Source: an uncultured Collinsella sp.
Lineage (GTDB): Bacteria; Actinomycetota; Coriobacteriia; Coriobacteriales; Coriobacteriaceae
Direction of reading: 5' to 3'
NCBI GenBank assembly: GCA_900550195.1
Contig: URRB01000015.1
Coordinates: 1-61,584 of the forward strand
DNA: 61,584 nt
The translations under genes were made by a program, and so were the position numbers. This document shows, one piece after another, positions 28,001 to 35,615 of this stretch. Each line of letters starts with the position of its first letter. Position 1 is the stretch's first letter. The notes beneath the pieces are model-generated. The model had not been told where the DNA came from. It ran no database searches and worked only from the letters and a program-made list of their open reading frames with translations.

Positions 28001-31000
28001 GTCGCCGCCGCTGCCGCAGAGGTGACGGCTCGCAACTATGTGCGCTATGTTCCGGGTGCTTCGGTCTGGAACTTTGATGTGACGTATCGTGGCGGTACGC
28101 AAAACCTGGTCAAGGACGGCAAGGACACGGGTAAGAGCCTGTGGACCTTCCACCATCTGCCGCAAAAGAAGAACGCCTACTGGACGTTCGATATTACGCT
28201 CGAGGTGGGAAACGAAGAGGCCGCCGACACGCTCGACCTGTACGTGGACTGCGTGGATGGCAAGACGGTGACGATTCCTCTGACTCAAAAGTCGCGCGAG
28301 GGCACCCGCGTGCGCTATGCGGCGGAGTATGTGGACGAGGGTTACCTTAAGCTGCTTAATGAGTTTAACAAGGCGAATGACTCGACCTATGTGAACTGCG
28401 GCAACTTTGAGCAAATCTTTATGCCGCAGACCTACCGCATCTCCAATGCTCAGCTTATGACCATGCTGAGTTTTGACGCCAACGCTTCGGCCAAAAAGCA
28501 TTCCGCCGCGGCCGAGGAGCGCCAGCAGGAGTTCTCGAATGCCGTGCAGCAGTGGCACGAGTATATGATGGATAACTCGTTTAATGATGTCGACGAGGCC
28601 TTTAACGACGCGATTGACCAGATGGTCGCCGATGCGTTTGCCGAGGAGGACAAGGACGGTAAAGAGGACGAAGCCCAAGGTGGAGCTGCCCGTAAGGCTC
28701 GTCGCGCCCCTGCCGCCAGCGACGGCGAGGGTGATGGTACTGGCAACGACGAGGCCGCGCAGTTTGCGGCTGAGCTCAAGGCCGCGGTCGGCGGGTCGTC
28801 GGCGCTGCTGACCCAGCAGGGCGACAGCTATGGCGTCAATGTGGACAAGATGATCTTTGAGGATGCTTACGGCACCAGCGAGGATTGGTATCAGGAACTC
28901 GCGGCGGCCCAGGGCGCGAACGCTGCGGATGCGGCCGCCATCAAGGAGCTCGTCGACCATGCATCGCGAGCGGAGTTTATTGCCCAGCAGGCCGAGGATC
29001 TGGTGGGCCAGTCGATGGGTATCGGCCAGCTCAACCAATATGGAAGCTGGAATGACGCAACCGCTGCGGCGCTCAACAAGTGTGCGGGCATTAAGGCCAG
29101 CGAGTACAACGGCCAGTCGACGAGCGGGTTTAACGATTTGGGCCAGGCGCTCGGCAGCTCACTGAGCTACAAGGCGGCTGACGACGATACCGTCAAGGGC
29201 TTTAAGGTCGCCGCGCCCGATGGCGAGCAGACGGCCTATATCGAGTCGGAGTTTATCGAGAACTCCAATAACAACAAGAACCAGGCGCTTCTGTTTAACT
29301 CGATCGCCATGCAGTGTGACATTCTGGACAATCTGTACGATAACTGGAATGTGGTCCATAGCCTCAATAACTCTACGATTCGCGGCTGGCTTATGGCTTG
29401 GAAGCGTAACGGCGACGTGAGCGCCCATATGAAGCTCATCCGCACGATTCGTTCGCTCAAGAGCTATAAGATCGAGTGCGAGATGTTCGGACAGGTCTTT
29501 AAGACCGATGCGTGGAAGGCGGCCGGCCAGGCGTTTCCCGCGGCGACCCAGGGCATCGGCATCTTTACCGGCATTTACGGCGTGAACGATGCCAGCAAGA
29601 ACTGGGAGAACGTGAACGTCCGTATGCAGAAGGTGAAGGGCGAGCGCGAGGGCTATGAGCTTCAGCATACGCGCCTGCTTGCCAAGCCCGAGAAGACCGA
29701 GGACGACTGGAAGTGCATTTACGCGCTGCGCGACGCCATGGAGAAGGCGCGTGCGTTTGAGGATCTGCTGCATCGCCAGCTCTGCCACGACAGCACCGAT
29801 GTGGCGGTGGGCTCCATTATGACAATCGCCGGCGTGCTGACGGCCGGTTCGGCGGGTACCGTGGTGGGCGCTGCCTATGACGCGGCTTCGACCAGCGTAG
29901 GTTCGGAGCGCGCGATTAAGCTGACCAATGCCGAATGCGCCTACGATGTTGCCTGCGAGCAGGTGGAGCGCGCGTGCCAGAATCGTATTACGGTCAACTG
30001 GGGCGAGCTGACTGATACCGAGGTCTACAAGGCCAACAAGGACGGCTTGATCTCGGACGAGAAGATGCAGTCGATCTTCGAGGCGCGTTATCGCAATGTG
30101 GCTGCCAAGGCTGCACCCGACCCTGCGGGCGTGGTGTACGAGGGCCTGCTGTCCAATACGGTTGAAGGCGCGACGGTTGAGCTGTGGAGCGCCGACGATG
30201 CGGCCGGTACCAATGCAGTGCGTTGGGATGCCGAGGAGTATGAGCAGGACAATCCGCTTGCAACGGGTGCGGACGGTGCGTACAACTGGAATACGCCGAC
30301 CGGCTGGTATCAGGTGCGCGTGACCAAGGACGGGTATGAGGAGGCGCGTTCGGCCTGGCTGCGCGTGCCGCCGATTCAGACTGAGGTGAACATTGGCTTG
30401 GCGTCGACGGCGGCGCCCGAGGTGGCTTCGGCCCATGCCTATACCGATTGCGTCGAGGTTGAGTTTGCGCAGTATATGGATGCGAGTGACGATACCCTGG
30501 CCGCATTGTGCGCGCAGGGCTTGGGCGACGTGACGTATACGTGGCTCGATAAGCAGGACGATCCCAATGGCAAGCCGCTGTCGCGCGTGCTGCGTATTCG
30601 CTATGCCGATGCGTGTGAGGTGGGCTCGACGGTGTCGTTTGAGCTCGACGGTGCTCGCAACTACGCCGGCACGGCCATGGCGCGCTGGGCAAGCGGCGAG
30701 CTTGTCGTGGGCGTTCGTGCCGACAAACTCAAGCTCAACGTGGAGCAGGCCGTGACCATGCTTGAGGGCAGTGACTTTGAGCTGGTGGCGCACGTGACCG
30801 ATAAGGCGGGCAAGCCGTTTGCGGGCGCCAAGGTTAGTGTTGGGCTGGAGTTCTCGGCTATCTGCTCTGTCGATGCCAACCAGGCCGTGACGGGCGAGGA
30901 CGGCGCGGCGACGTTTGTGCTGCATGGTGCTCTGCCCGGTTTGACGACGTTGACGGCGGCGGTGGACGGCACGGCGCTGTCCAAGCAGGTCGACGTTCGC

Positions 31001-31624
31001 GTGTCTGCCGAGGCAGTGCGACCGGCGCGACCGGTGGCGACGATTGGTGCGACGACGTTTGGTGCATGGTCGCCCAAGGAGAACTACATTACGGTGCCCA
31101 AGGGCACGAAGCTGGAGCTTTCTGCCGAGGATGGCACGACGATTTGGTACACCACCAACGACACCTGCCCCTGCCGTGACGAAGGCCGCGTAAAGTACAC
31201 CGAGCCTATTGCGCTCGATAGCAACATGTATGTGCGCATTGCGGCACAGCGCCCTGGCATGTCGTACAGCGAGTATTCCGAGCGTCTGAACATTACGATT
31301 ACGGTGACCGATGAGCCGGCGCCTGAGCCGACGCCCGATCCCGGTCTGAAGCCGGAGCCTGAGCCGACGCCTGACGGCGGCGAGCAGGGTGGCGGTACGG
31401 ATGGCTCTGGTGGCGCCGGGGTCCCTGCGGGCAGTTCGACTTCGACGACGACCACGGTGACGACGAACAAGTCCAAGGGTAAGGGCAAGAACGGCAAGAA
31501 GTCCGGTGGCACGGAGCTTGCCGGCACGGGTGACTCCGCCGCGATGACGGTCGCTGCCCTGGGCATCGCCGGTGCAACCGTTGCCGCAGCCGGCATCGCC
31601 GCGACCAAGCGCCGCAAGCATTAG
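25022..31624 (+). CDS. 2200-aa LAxTG surface protein with BspA-type leucine-rich repeats
   Basis: This very large secreted protein starts at ATG 25022 after AGGAAAGGA. A signal peptide ends near AFAE; an Ala/Asp/Pro-rich stretch follows. BspA-like (LRR_5) repeats run from ~190 to ~420, with the typical SIKEIALPDSVEEL and VERIGHYAFDGCS pattern. Several beta-rich domains follow (~500-1150). A long helical, charged region (~1150-1700) holds a Gly/Ala-rich hydrophobic stretch (TIAGVLTAGSAGTVVG, ~1605). Ig-like modules and a chitobiase-C-type module (~2010-2095) precede a Pro-rich linker, the sorting signal LAGTGD, a membrane helix and KRRKH. Adhesion is the likely role by family analogy. The helical middle part matches nothing I recognise. 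Confidence 0.8.
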   Translation: MRWTTVRALCRRLTVAAVTLTMVTGSLPAGAFAETLTTDSTFVQTDVEQVDDADAADPAPDAADAAPDAGVADPTVPAADDVLTPPDSEIALAAGLTGAGQTESTPAGTLATDLVEGKELAEQQKQEEASGAEATWNEELELWATSKGATGVKGEYDDGYVAGEQTPAQYYFSIDSLTNEISIEYGDAGITTLEVPSTIDDKNVVSLTGMGSAALTSITFAPNSHVRSVGGLGGSSIKEIALPDSVEELKSYAFYKSKTLQTVTWPNNAAFTTIPEQAFKECEQLDDKVVATLPPSVKTIDYLAFAYCGVPQFYVSDTTVLTFTQINVPGTVERIGHYAFDGCSHVSSVTIGDGVKSIGALAFASLDPAIAGKEIVLPKSVEMIEWGAFENTRYGNETNHNAVALRVMNPDLQLGEAGYPGDYNERVTIDGVTYAIPFSEGQTIYAYATDSAGNPSMVKKLADAVADRKDSVDSSKPAYTFEWMGEAAQITGKLPQGAAAVLVQAGQSTPLAVGDDGSFTADALSKTAATLRISLSGYYDMVLARPGDQMTGTWNIGDIKAEDFTKIPASRAIELNVGFLEPIVGQDKTERIELDSLDNIDLTVKSGGKTLKPAKGDKENDFRIQGTALVVSQAIADADQDLEITLEPKDSLKLGGATATVKPSAGKVDIDLKPWGTATVTTKGDYQGANRVLVFRTSDGKLVADGVTYLMGYEDDGTTPIMKAETPRLKAGSYTIVAFNKTSYDIQATSYSTFSRLGLTVGKYIAQKQVKIEDGKQLDVTLDVPTFDVETYRAERGLTVGSVIADSSAVVGAETELRIHYELKDSQAAKIEIPLAKDAVEDVSAGAREAGASSDAMWAATTWEGDNLVLDMKKSAGADVFVRFKPKAAGIYAVSPLITLGEVTLPLGSTTLEVSGSRIEVDNTDVHSLLGNVAYVYAAPGKSVQLTVGTGSSAAKYTGKTNKLGRAKIEYELPQDTLAAERVTLEARVGSTDVAAAAAEVTARNYVRYVPGASVWNFDVTYRGGTQNLVKDGKDTGKSLWTFHHLPQKKNAYWTFDITLEVGNEEAADTLDLYVDCVDGKTVTIPLTQKSREGTRVRYAAEYVDEGYLKLLNEFNKANDSTYVNCGNFEQIFMPQTYRISNAQLMTMLSFDANASAKKHSAAAEERQQEFSNAVQQWHEYMMDNSFNDVDEAFNDAIDQMVADAFAEEDKDGKEDEAQGGAARKARRAPAASDGEGDGTGNDEAAQFAAELKAAVGGSSALLTQQGDSYGVNVDKMIFEDAYGTSEDWYQELAAAQGANAADAAAIKELVDHASRAEFIAQQAEDLVGQSMGIGQLNQYGSWNDATAAALNKCAGIKASEYNGQSTSGFNDLGQALGSSLSYKAADDDTVKGFKVAAPDGEQTAYIESEFIENSNNNKNQALLFNSIAMQCDILDNLYDNWNVVHSLNNSTIRGWLMAWKRNGDVSAHMKLIRTIRSLKSYKIECEMFGQVFKTDAWKAAGQAFPAATQGIGIFTGIYGVNDASKNWENVNVRMQKVKGEREGYELQHTRLLAKPEKTEDDWKCIYALRDAMEKARAFEDLLHRQLCHDSTDVAVGSIMTIAGVLTAGSAGTVVGAAYDAASTSVGSERAIKLTNAECAYDVACEQVERACQNRITVNWGELTDTEVYKANKDGLISDEKMQSIFEARYRNVAAKAAPDPAGVVYEGLLSNTVEGATVELWSADDAAGTNAVRWDAEEYEQDNPLATGADGAYNWNTPTGWYQVRVTKDGYEEARSAWLRVPPIQTEVNIGLASTAAPEVASAHAYTDCVEVEFAQYMDASDDTLAALCAQGLGDVTYTWLDKQDDPNGKPLSRVLRIRYADACEVGSTVSFELDGARNYAGTAMARWASGELVVGVRADKLKLNVEQAVTMLEGSDFELVAHVTDKAGKPFAGAKVSVGLEFSAICSVDANQAVTGEDGAATFVLHGALPGLTTLTAAVDGTALSKQVDVRVSAEAVRPARPVATIGATTFGAWSPKENYITVPKGTKLELSAEDGTTIWYTTNDTCPCRDEGRVKYTEPIALDSNMYVRIAAQRPGMSYSEYSERLNITITVTDEPAPEPTPDPGLKPEPEPTPDGGEQGGGTDGSGGAGVPAGSSTSTTTTVTTNKSKGKGKNGKKSGGTELAGTGDSAAMTVAALGIAGATVAAAGIAATKRRKH

Positions 31625-31660
31625 AGCTGGGTGACGGCTCTCGTTCTCGGCCTCAGTAAA

Positions 31661-31878
31661 ATCTCGATCTGTAACACCAAACTGCCCAAAACGGCTCTAG
31701 ATGTTACAGATTGAGATGAACCGAATGGCCGCCAATCTAATGTCTCGATCTGTAACACCAGGCGGGGAATTTGACCTCTAACTGTTACAGATTGAGATGA
31801 ACAGGTGGATGTTCGCACAATATCTTGATCTGTAACAACTACAAGGCTCAACAGGGTCTAACTGTTACAGATTGAGAC
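31661..31878. repeat. Palindrome array II: three 57-bp units
   Basis: Units lie at 31661-31717, 31742-31798 and 31822-31878, with spacers of 24 and 23 nt. It is nearly identical to array I in the first unit and spacer, and both are followed by the same CGGAATYGGTTYGCCGACC stretch. It lies 36 nt after the stop of the 2200-aa protein, the same offset as array I. The two arrays plus the gene 3' ends therefore look like one duplicated segment. Confidence 0.95.
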
Positions 31879-31911
31879 AAACGCCGGAATTGGTTTGCCG
31901 ACCAGTCCCCA

Positions 31912-31946
31912 ACCACCACAAAGGTGCCTGTCCCCTTTGTGGTAGT
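31912..31946. repeat. GGGGACAG hairpin after array II
   Basis: ACCACCACAAAGG pairs with CCTTTGTGGTAGT around TGCCTGTCC. It is the same hairpin as at 24881-24919, in the same orientation relative to its array. Confidence 0.85.
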
Positions 31947-31956
31947 CGGCCGGCAT

Positions 31957-31996
31957 AGAAAAAGTCCCCGCCGGGCGTGTGCTCGACGGGGACTTT
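31957..31996 (-). terminator. Terminator of the nfnAB operon
   Basis: AAAGTCCCCG and CGGGGACTTT pair over a 16-nt loop; read on the minus strand the hairpin is followed by a T run. It lies just after the nfnB stop. Confidence 0.85.
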
Positions 31997-32024
31997 GCCG
32001 TTTGGTAGCTAGCGCTGCGGATGA

Positions 32025-33434
32025 TTACTCGCCCAGTAGGCTCTTGGTGATGGAAGCGGCGGCCTTCTTGCCGGCGCCCATCGCCAGAATGACCGTAGCG
32101 GCACCGGTGACGATGTCGCCGCCGGCCCAGATACGGGGATCGGTGGTCTGGCCGGTCTCCTCGTCGGCAACAATGTAGCCCCACTTGTTGAGCTCCATCT
32201 TGCCGCCGATCTTCTTTGCGAAGGGGTTGGCGTTGGTGCCGATAGCCGAGATTGCGACGTCGCAGGGGATCTCCTCGATGGCGCCCTCGATGGGCACCGG
32301 GCGACGACGGCCGGACTCGTCAGGCTCGCCGAGCTCCATCTTCTGGACCTTGACGGCGCACACGGAGCCGTCCTCGCCGGCGACAAACTCGAGCGGGGAG
32401 ACGAGCGGCAGAACCTCGACGCCCTCGGCCTTGGCATGGTGCAGCTCGGCGCGACGGCAGGGCATCTCGTCCTCGGTACGGCGGTAGGCGATGATGGCGT
32501 GCTCGGCGCCCAGACGCTTGGCGGTGCGGACGGCGTCCATAGCCACGTTGCCGCCACCAAAGACGACGACGTTCTTGCCGTGCTTGGTGGGGGTGTCGTA
32601 CTCGGGGAACTTGTTGGCCTTCATCAGGTTCACGCGGGTGAGGTACTCGTTGGCGAAGAAGACGTTGGGCAGGTTCTCGCCGGGGACGTTGAGGAACTTG
32701 GGCAGGCCAGCGCCGGTCGCCACGTAGATGGCGTCGAAGCCCTGCTCGAACAGCTCCTCGGCCGTGGCCATGTTGCCCACGACGGAGTTGTACTCAAACT
32801 TGACGCCCATGTCCTCCAGGCCGTCAATCTCGCGCTTGACGACCGCCTTGGGCAGACGGAACTCGGGGATGCCGTAGACCAGCACGCCGCCGCCGGTGAA
32901 GAAGGCCTCAAAGACGGTAACGTCAAAGCCGTTGCGGGCGAGCTCGCCAGCGCAGGTGATGCCGGACGGGCCGGAGCCGACGACGGCGACCTTCTTGCCG
33001 TTCTTGGGAGCCATCTTGGGCGTGGAGGCGAGCTCGGGGCGGTCACCCAGGAAGCGCTCGAGCTGGCCGATGGCCACGGGCTCGGACTTCTTACCACGGA
33101 TGCACTTGCCCTCGCACTGGTTCTCCTGCGGGCAGACGCGGCCGCAGATGGCGGGAAGCATGGAGTCCTCGCGGATGGTATCGAGGGCGCCGCCGAAGTC
33201 CTTCTCGCGGATCTGCTCGATAAAGCGGGGGATGTTGATGTTGACGGGGCAGCCCTCAACACAGAACGGCTTCTTGCAGTTGAGGCAGCGCTCGGCCTCG
33301 GCCAGCGCCATCTCCTCGGTGAAGCCCTTGTCGACGGGGCGGAAGTCGCAGGCGCGCTCGGCAGCCGGCTCCTCGTTATCGGGGGTGCGGGGCGACTTCA
33401 TATCGGCAACGAAACGACCGTTAACTAGTGGCAT
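32025..33434 (-). CDS. nfnB: NADH-dependent ferredoxin:NADP+ oxidoreductase, large subunit NfnB (GltA-like)
   Basis: This 469-aa flavoprotein resembles the glutamate synthase small subunit. Two N-terminal [4Fe-4S] clusters are bound by Cys50/53/58/62 (CLNCKKPFCVEGC) and Cys97/101/107/111. FAD (VVGSGPSG, ~151) and NADPH (VVFGGGNVAMD, ~285) folds follow. Taken alone it could be called GltD/GltA. The 10-nt overlap with an NfnA gene and the absence of a glutamate synthase large subunit favour the electron-bifurcating Nfn complex, which links NADH, NADPH and ferredoxin pools in anaerobes. Confidence 0.9.
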   Translation of the reverse strand: MPLVNGRFVADMKSPRTPDNEEPAAERACDFRPVDKGFTEEMALAEAERCLNCKKPFCVEGCPVNINIPRFIEQIREKDFGGALDTIREDSMLPAICGRVCPQENQCEGKCIRGKKSEPVAIGQLERFLGDRPELASTPKMAPKNGKKVAVVGSGPSGITCAGELARNGFDVTVFEAFFTGGGVLVYGIPEFRLPKAVVKREIDGLEDMGVKFEYNSVVGNMATAEELFEQGFDAIYVATGAGLPKFLNVPGENLPNVFFANEYLTRVNLMKANKFPEYDTPTKHGKNVVVFGGGNVAMDAVRTAKRLGAEHAIIAYRRTEDEMPCRRAELHHAKAEGVEVLPLVSPLEFVAGEDGSVCAVKVQKMELGEPDESGRRRPVPIEGAIEEIPCDVAISAIGTNANPFAKKIGGKMELNKWGYIVADEETGQTTDPRIWAGGDIVTGAATVILAMGAGKKAAASITKSLLGE

Positions 33435-34264
33435 GCGCAGCTCTTTTCCTCATAGGCCTTGAGGGACTCGCCCTCTTCGGAACGGTAAGCGGCCTGGCGG
33501 GCACGAAGGTCATCCCAGTCGACCAGGGTGGCATCGAAGTCGGGGCCGTCGACGCAAGCGAACTTGGTCACGCCGCCCACCTCGACGCGGCAGCAGCCGC
33601 ACATACCGGTGCCGTCAACCATGATGGGGTTGAGGGACGCGGTGATGGGGGTGTCGTATTTCTGGGCGGTGAGGGTCGAGAACTTCATCATCGGAACGGG
33701 GCCGACGCAGAAGACCTGGCTCACGGCCTTGTCCTGCAGCAGGCGCTCCAGCGGAGCGGTGACAACGCCCTGCTCGCCGTAGGAGCCGTCGTCAGTGGTG
33801 ATGTGGATGTGGTCCTCGTCGAGGAGCTCGCGGAACTGGTCCTCCATAAGCAGGAGGTCCTTGGTGCGGGCGCCCATGATGGCGTGCACCTCGTGGCCGG
33901 TCTCGACCAGGTGCTTGGCGACCGGGAAGGCAATTGCCAGGCCGACGCCGCCGCCAATGACGGCGCAGGGGCCCTCAGCCATCTCGGTGGGAACGCCCAG
34001 CGGGCCCACGACGTCGCGCAGCGACTCGCCGGCCTCGTAGGTGGAAAGCATCTCGGTGGTCTTGCCGATCACCATGAAGATGAACTCGACCCAGCCCTCG
34101 TCACCGTTCCAGCCGGCCAGGGTAAACGGGACACGCTCGCCCGTCTCGTTGGCGCGAACCATGAGGAACTGTCCAGCGTGCGCATGCTTGGCGATTGCAG
34201 GCGCCTCGATGCGGAACTTGAACACCTTCTCCGAGAACTGCGTCTTCTCCAGGATCTTATACAT
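33425..34264 (-). CDS. nfnA: NADH-dependent ferredoxin:NADP+ oxidoreductase, small subunit NfnA
   Basis: This 279-aa FAD/NAD-binding protein is of the sulfide dehydrogenase / PyrK type. A ferredoxin-reductase beta-barrel (~1-95) is followed by the NAD domain with IGGGVGLAIAFP (~103) and a C-terminal [2Fe-2S] site: Cys222/224/225 in MCGCC plus Cys237. It is first in a two-gene operon and overlaps nfnB. The start follows AGAGGGG. The pair fits a cell that disposes of reduced ferredoxin, as the ech hydrogenase genes also suggest. Confidence 0.9.
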   Translation of the reverse strand: MYKILEKTQFSEKVFKFRIEAPAIAKHAHAGQFLMVRANETGERVPFTLAGWNGDEGWVEFIFMVIGKTTEMLSTYEAGESLRDVVGPLGVPTEMAEGPCAVIGGGVGLAIAFPVAKHLVETGHEVHAIMGARTKDLLLMEDQFRELLDEDHIHITTDDGSYGEQGVVTAPLERLLQDKAVSQVFCVGPVPMMKFSTLTAQKYDTPITASLNPIMVDGTGMCGCCRVEVGGVTKFACVDGPDFDATLVDWDDLRARQAAYRSEEGESLKAYEEKSCACH

Positions 34265-34446
34265 AGAACCCCTCTCTTGTTAGGGCTGCCGAACCGTGCC
34301 TCCACGGAAATGGACGGTAGCCCGAATAAAACCGTACGCGCACAGGCGTTGTGCAGACATACGGTGCAAATTATACCCTCATGGTAATGTCGCTTACGTG
34401 TTTCTTTGGCAGGTGGGAAAAGGGTTTATCCACTTCGGCCTACCAA

Positions 34447-34627
34447 ATAGGGACAGGTTTATTTTGGTCGGTTTTATCAGGCAAAACGGCAAAGGGGCCG
34501 GCCTCGGGTTGTGATGAGGCCGGCCCCCTTTGGGGCGCTGCATATGTATGGCGGCACAGGGTTTATTACGGCGCGGCTGTCATGGCGTTTCCGTAGATAA
34601 AACCTGCCAAAATAACCCTGTCCCTAA
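34447..34627. repeat. 181-bp palindromic element with GGGACAG ends
   Basis: Imperfect 32-bp inverted ends (34447-34478 and 34596-34627, about four mismatches) begin ATAGGGACAGG and carry TTTATTTTGG. Inside is a strong GC stem-loop (34491-34531, GGGGCCGGCCTC and complement) that could terminate the minus-strand pth transcript. The rest of the 34265-34637 gap holds no gene. Confidence 0.8.
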
Positions 34628-34637
34628 ATAGTAGGTT

Positions 34638-35267
34638 TTAGTGCTTGCCGTTGGCGGAGGCGGCGCCGTTGACATGGTCGCGAGCATAGACTACGCCGTG
34701 CACAATCGCCAGGCCGGCGGCGTCGGCCGCGCGGGCGCAGGTGTCCTGGAAATCCTCGGCCTCGCGGGCGCGCAGCTGCTTAAGCACGTAGTCGGCGACG
34801 GCCATCTTGCCGGGAGGGTTGCCGATGCCGGTGCGGATGCGGCTGAAGTCGCGGCTGCCCATCTTATCGATGATGGAACGCAGGCCGTTGTGACCGGCAT
34901 GGCCGCCGCCCACCTTAACACGCACGTCGCCGGCGGGAATATCGAGCTCGTCGTGGATGACGAGCAGCTCCTCGGCCTTGATCTTGTACTCGCGGCAGAG
35001 TTTGGAGATGGGCCCGCCCGAGGTGTTCATGTACGACTGCGGCTTGACCAGTACAATCTGGCGCTTGCCGCCCTCTTCCTCGGGATCGTTGATGTTGATG
35101 AGCGCGATCTCGGCGCCTGCTTGGTTTTTCCAGTACGTGACGCCGGCCTGACGGGCCAGCTCGTCGATTGCTTTGAAACCAGCGTTGTGACGGGTCTCGG
35201 CATATTCCTCGCCAGGGTTGCCAAGTCCGGCAACCATGCGAATCTTAAGCGGCTGTGCAGCTGCCAT
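34638..35267 (-). CDS. pth: Peptidyl-tRNA hydrolase
   Basis: This 209-aa enzyme frees tRNA from peptidyl-tRNA. Motifs are VAGLGNPGEEY, TRHNAGF (catalytic His27), the KPQSYMNTSG stretch and GGHAGHNGLRS. ATG 35267 is preferred to 35273 because the GAAAGGA site directly abuts the latter. Length is normal. In many bacteria pth follows prs; here prs lies 2 kb upstream with a nuclease gene and two MITE-like elements in between. Confidence 0.96.
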   Translation of the reverse strand: MAAAQPLKIRMVAGLGNPGEEYAETRHNAGFKAIDELARQAGVTYWKNQAGAEIALININDPEEEGGKRQIVLVKPQSYMNTSGGPISKLCREYKIKAEELLVIHDELDIPAGDVRVKVGGGHAGHNGLRSIIDKMGSRDFSRIRTGIGNPPGKMAVADYVLKQLRAREAEDFQDTCARAADAAGLAIVHGVVYARDHVNGAASANGKH

Positions 35268-35381
35268 GTTCATCCTTTCGTTGATTTGTCGCCTGCTATG
35301 GTGAGCGACCCCGTTGCTGCTGTCAAATGGCGGGTGATTGAGGCTGTATGAGGGCGTTTGGGCAGTCGTCAGAAGCCGGGG

Positions 35382-35584
35382 TGGACAGTTAGTTCAGATT
35401 TGTATAAACCAAGAGGTCTTTGACTGTCAAAATTGGGACCGCGGAACTGCCACGGCGCTTTGGGGAGCACATTTTGCGCTATTTCAGATCTTTCGAGTCT
35501 TCAAATGAGGTGACTGGCGCCGGGATGGCGGCAAACTACCTCGATATTAGCCGTCTTTTTATACAAATCTGAACTAACTGTCCA
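35382..35584. mobile_element. MITE-like element 1 (203 bp)
   Basis: Perfect 27-bp terminal inverted repeats lie at 35382-35408 and 35558-35584, starting TGGACAGTTAGTTCAGAT. The interior (~150 bp) has no open frame of note. It lies 31 bp beyond the 3' end of the DUF559-like gene. A second element with related ends is at 36907-37101. No transposase is encoded. Confidence 0.85.
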
Positions 35585-35615
35585 GCCATGCTAGGTAACA
35601 CTGGGTAAAAGTCTT

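Noticed and set aside
32025..33434. Glutamate synthase small subunit
   Set aside because: The protein is homologous, but no large subunit is present and it overlaps an NfnA gene, so NfnB is the better call.
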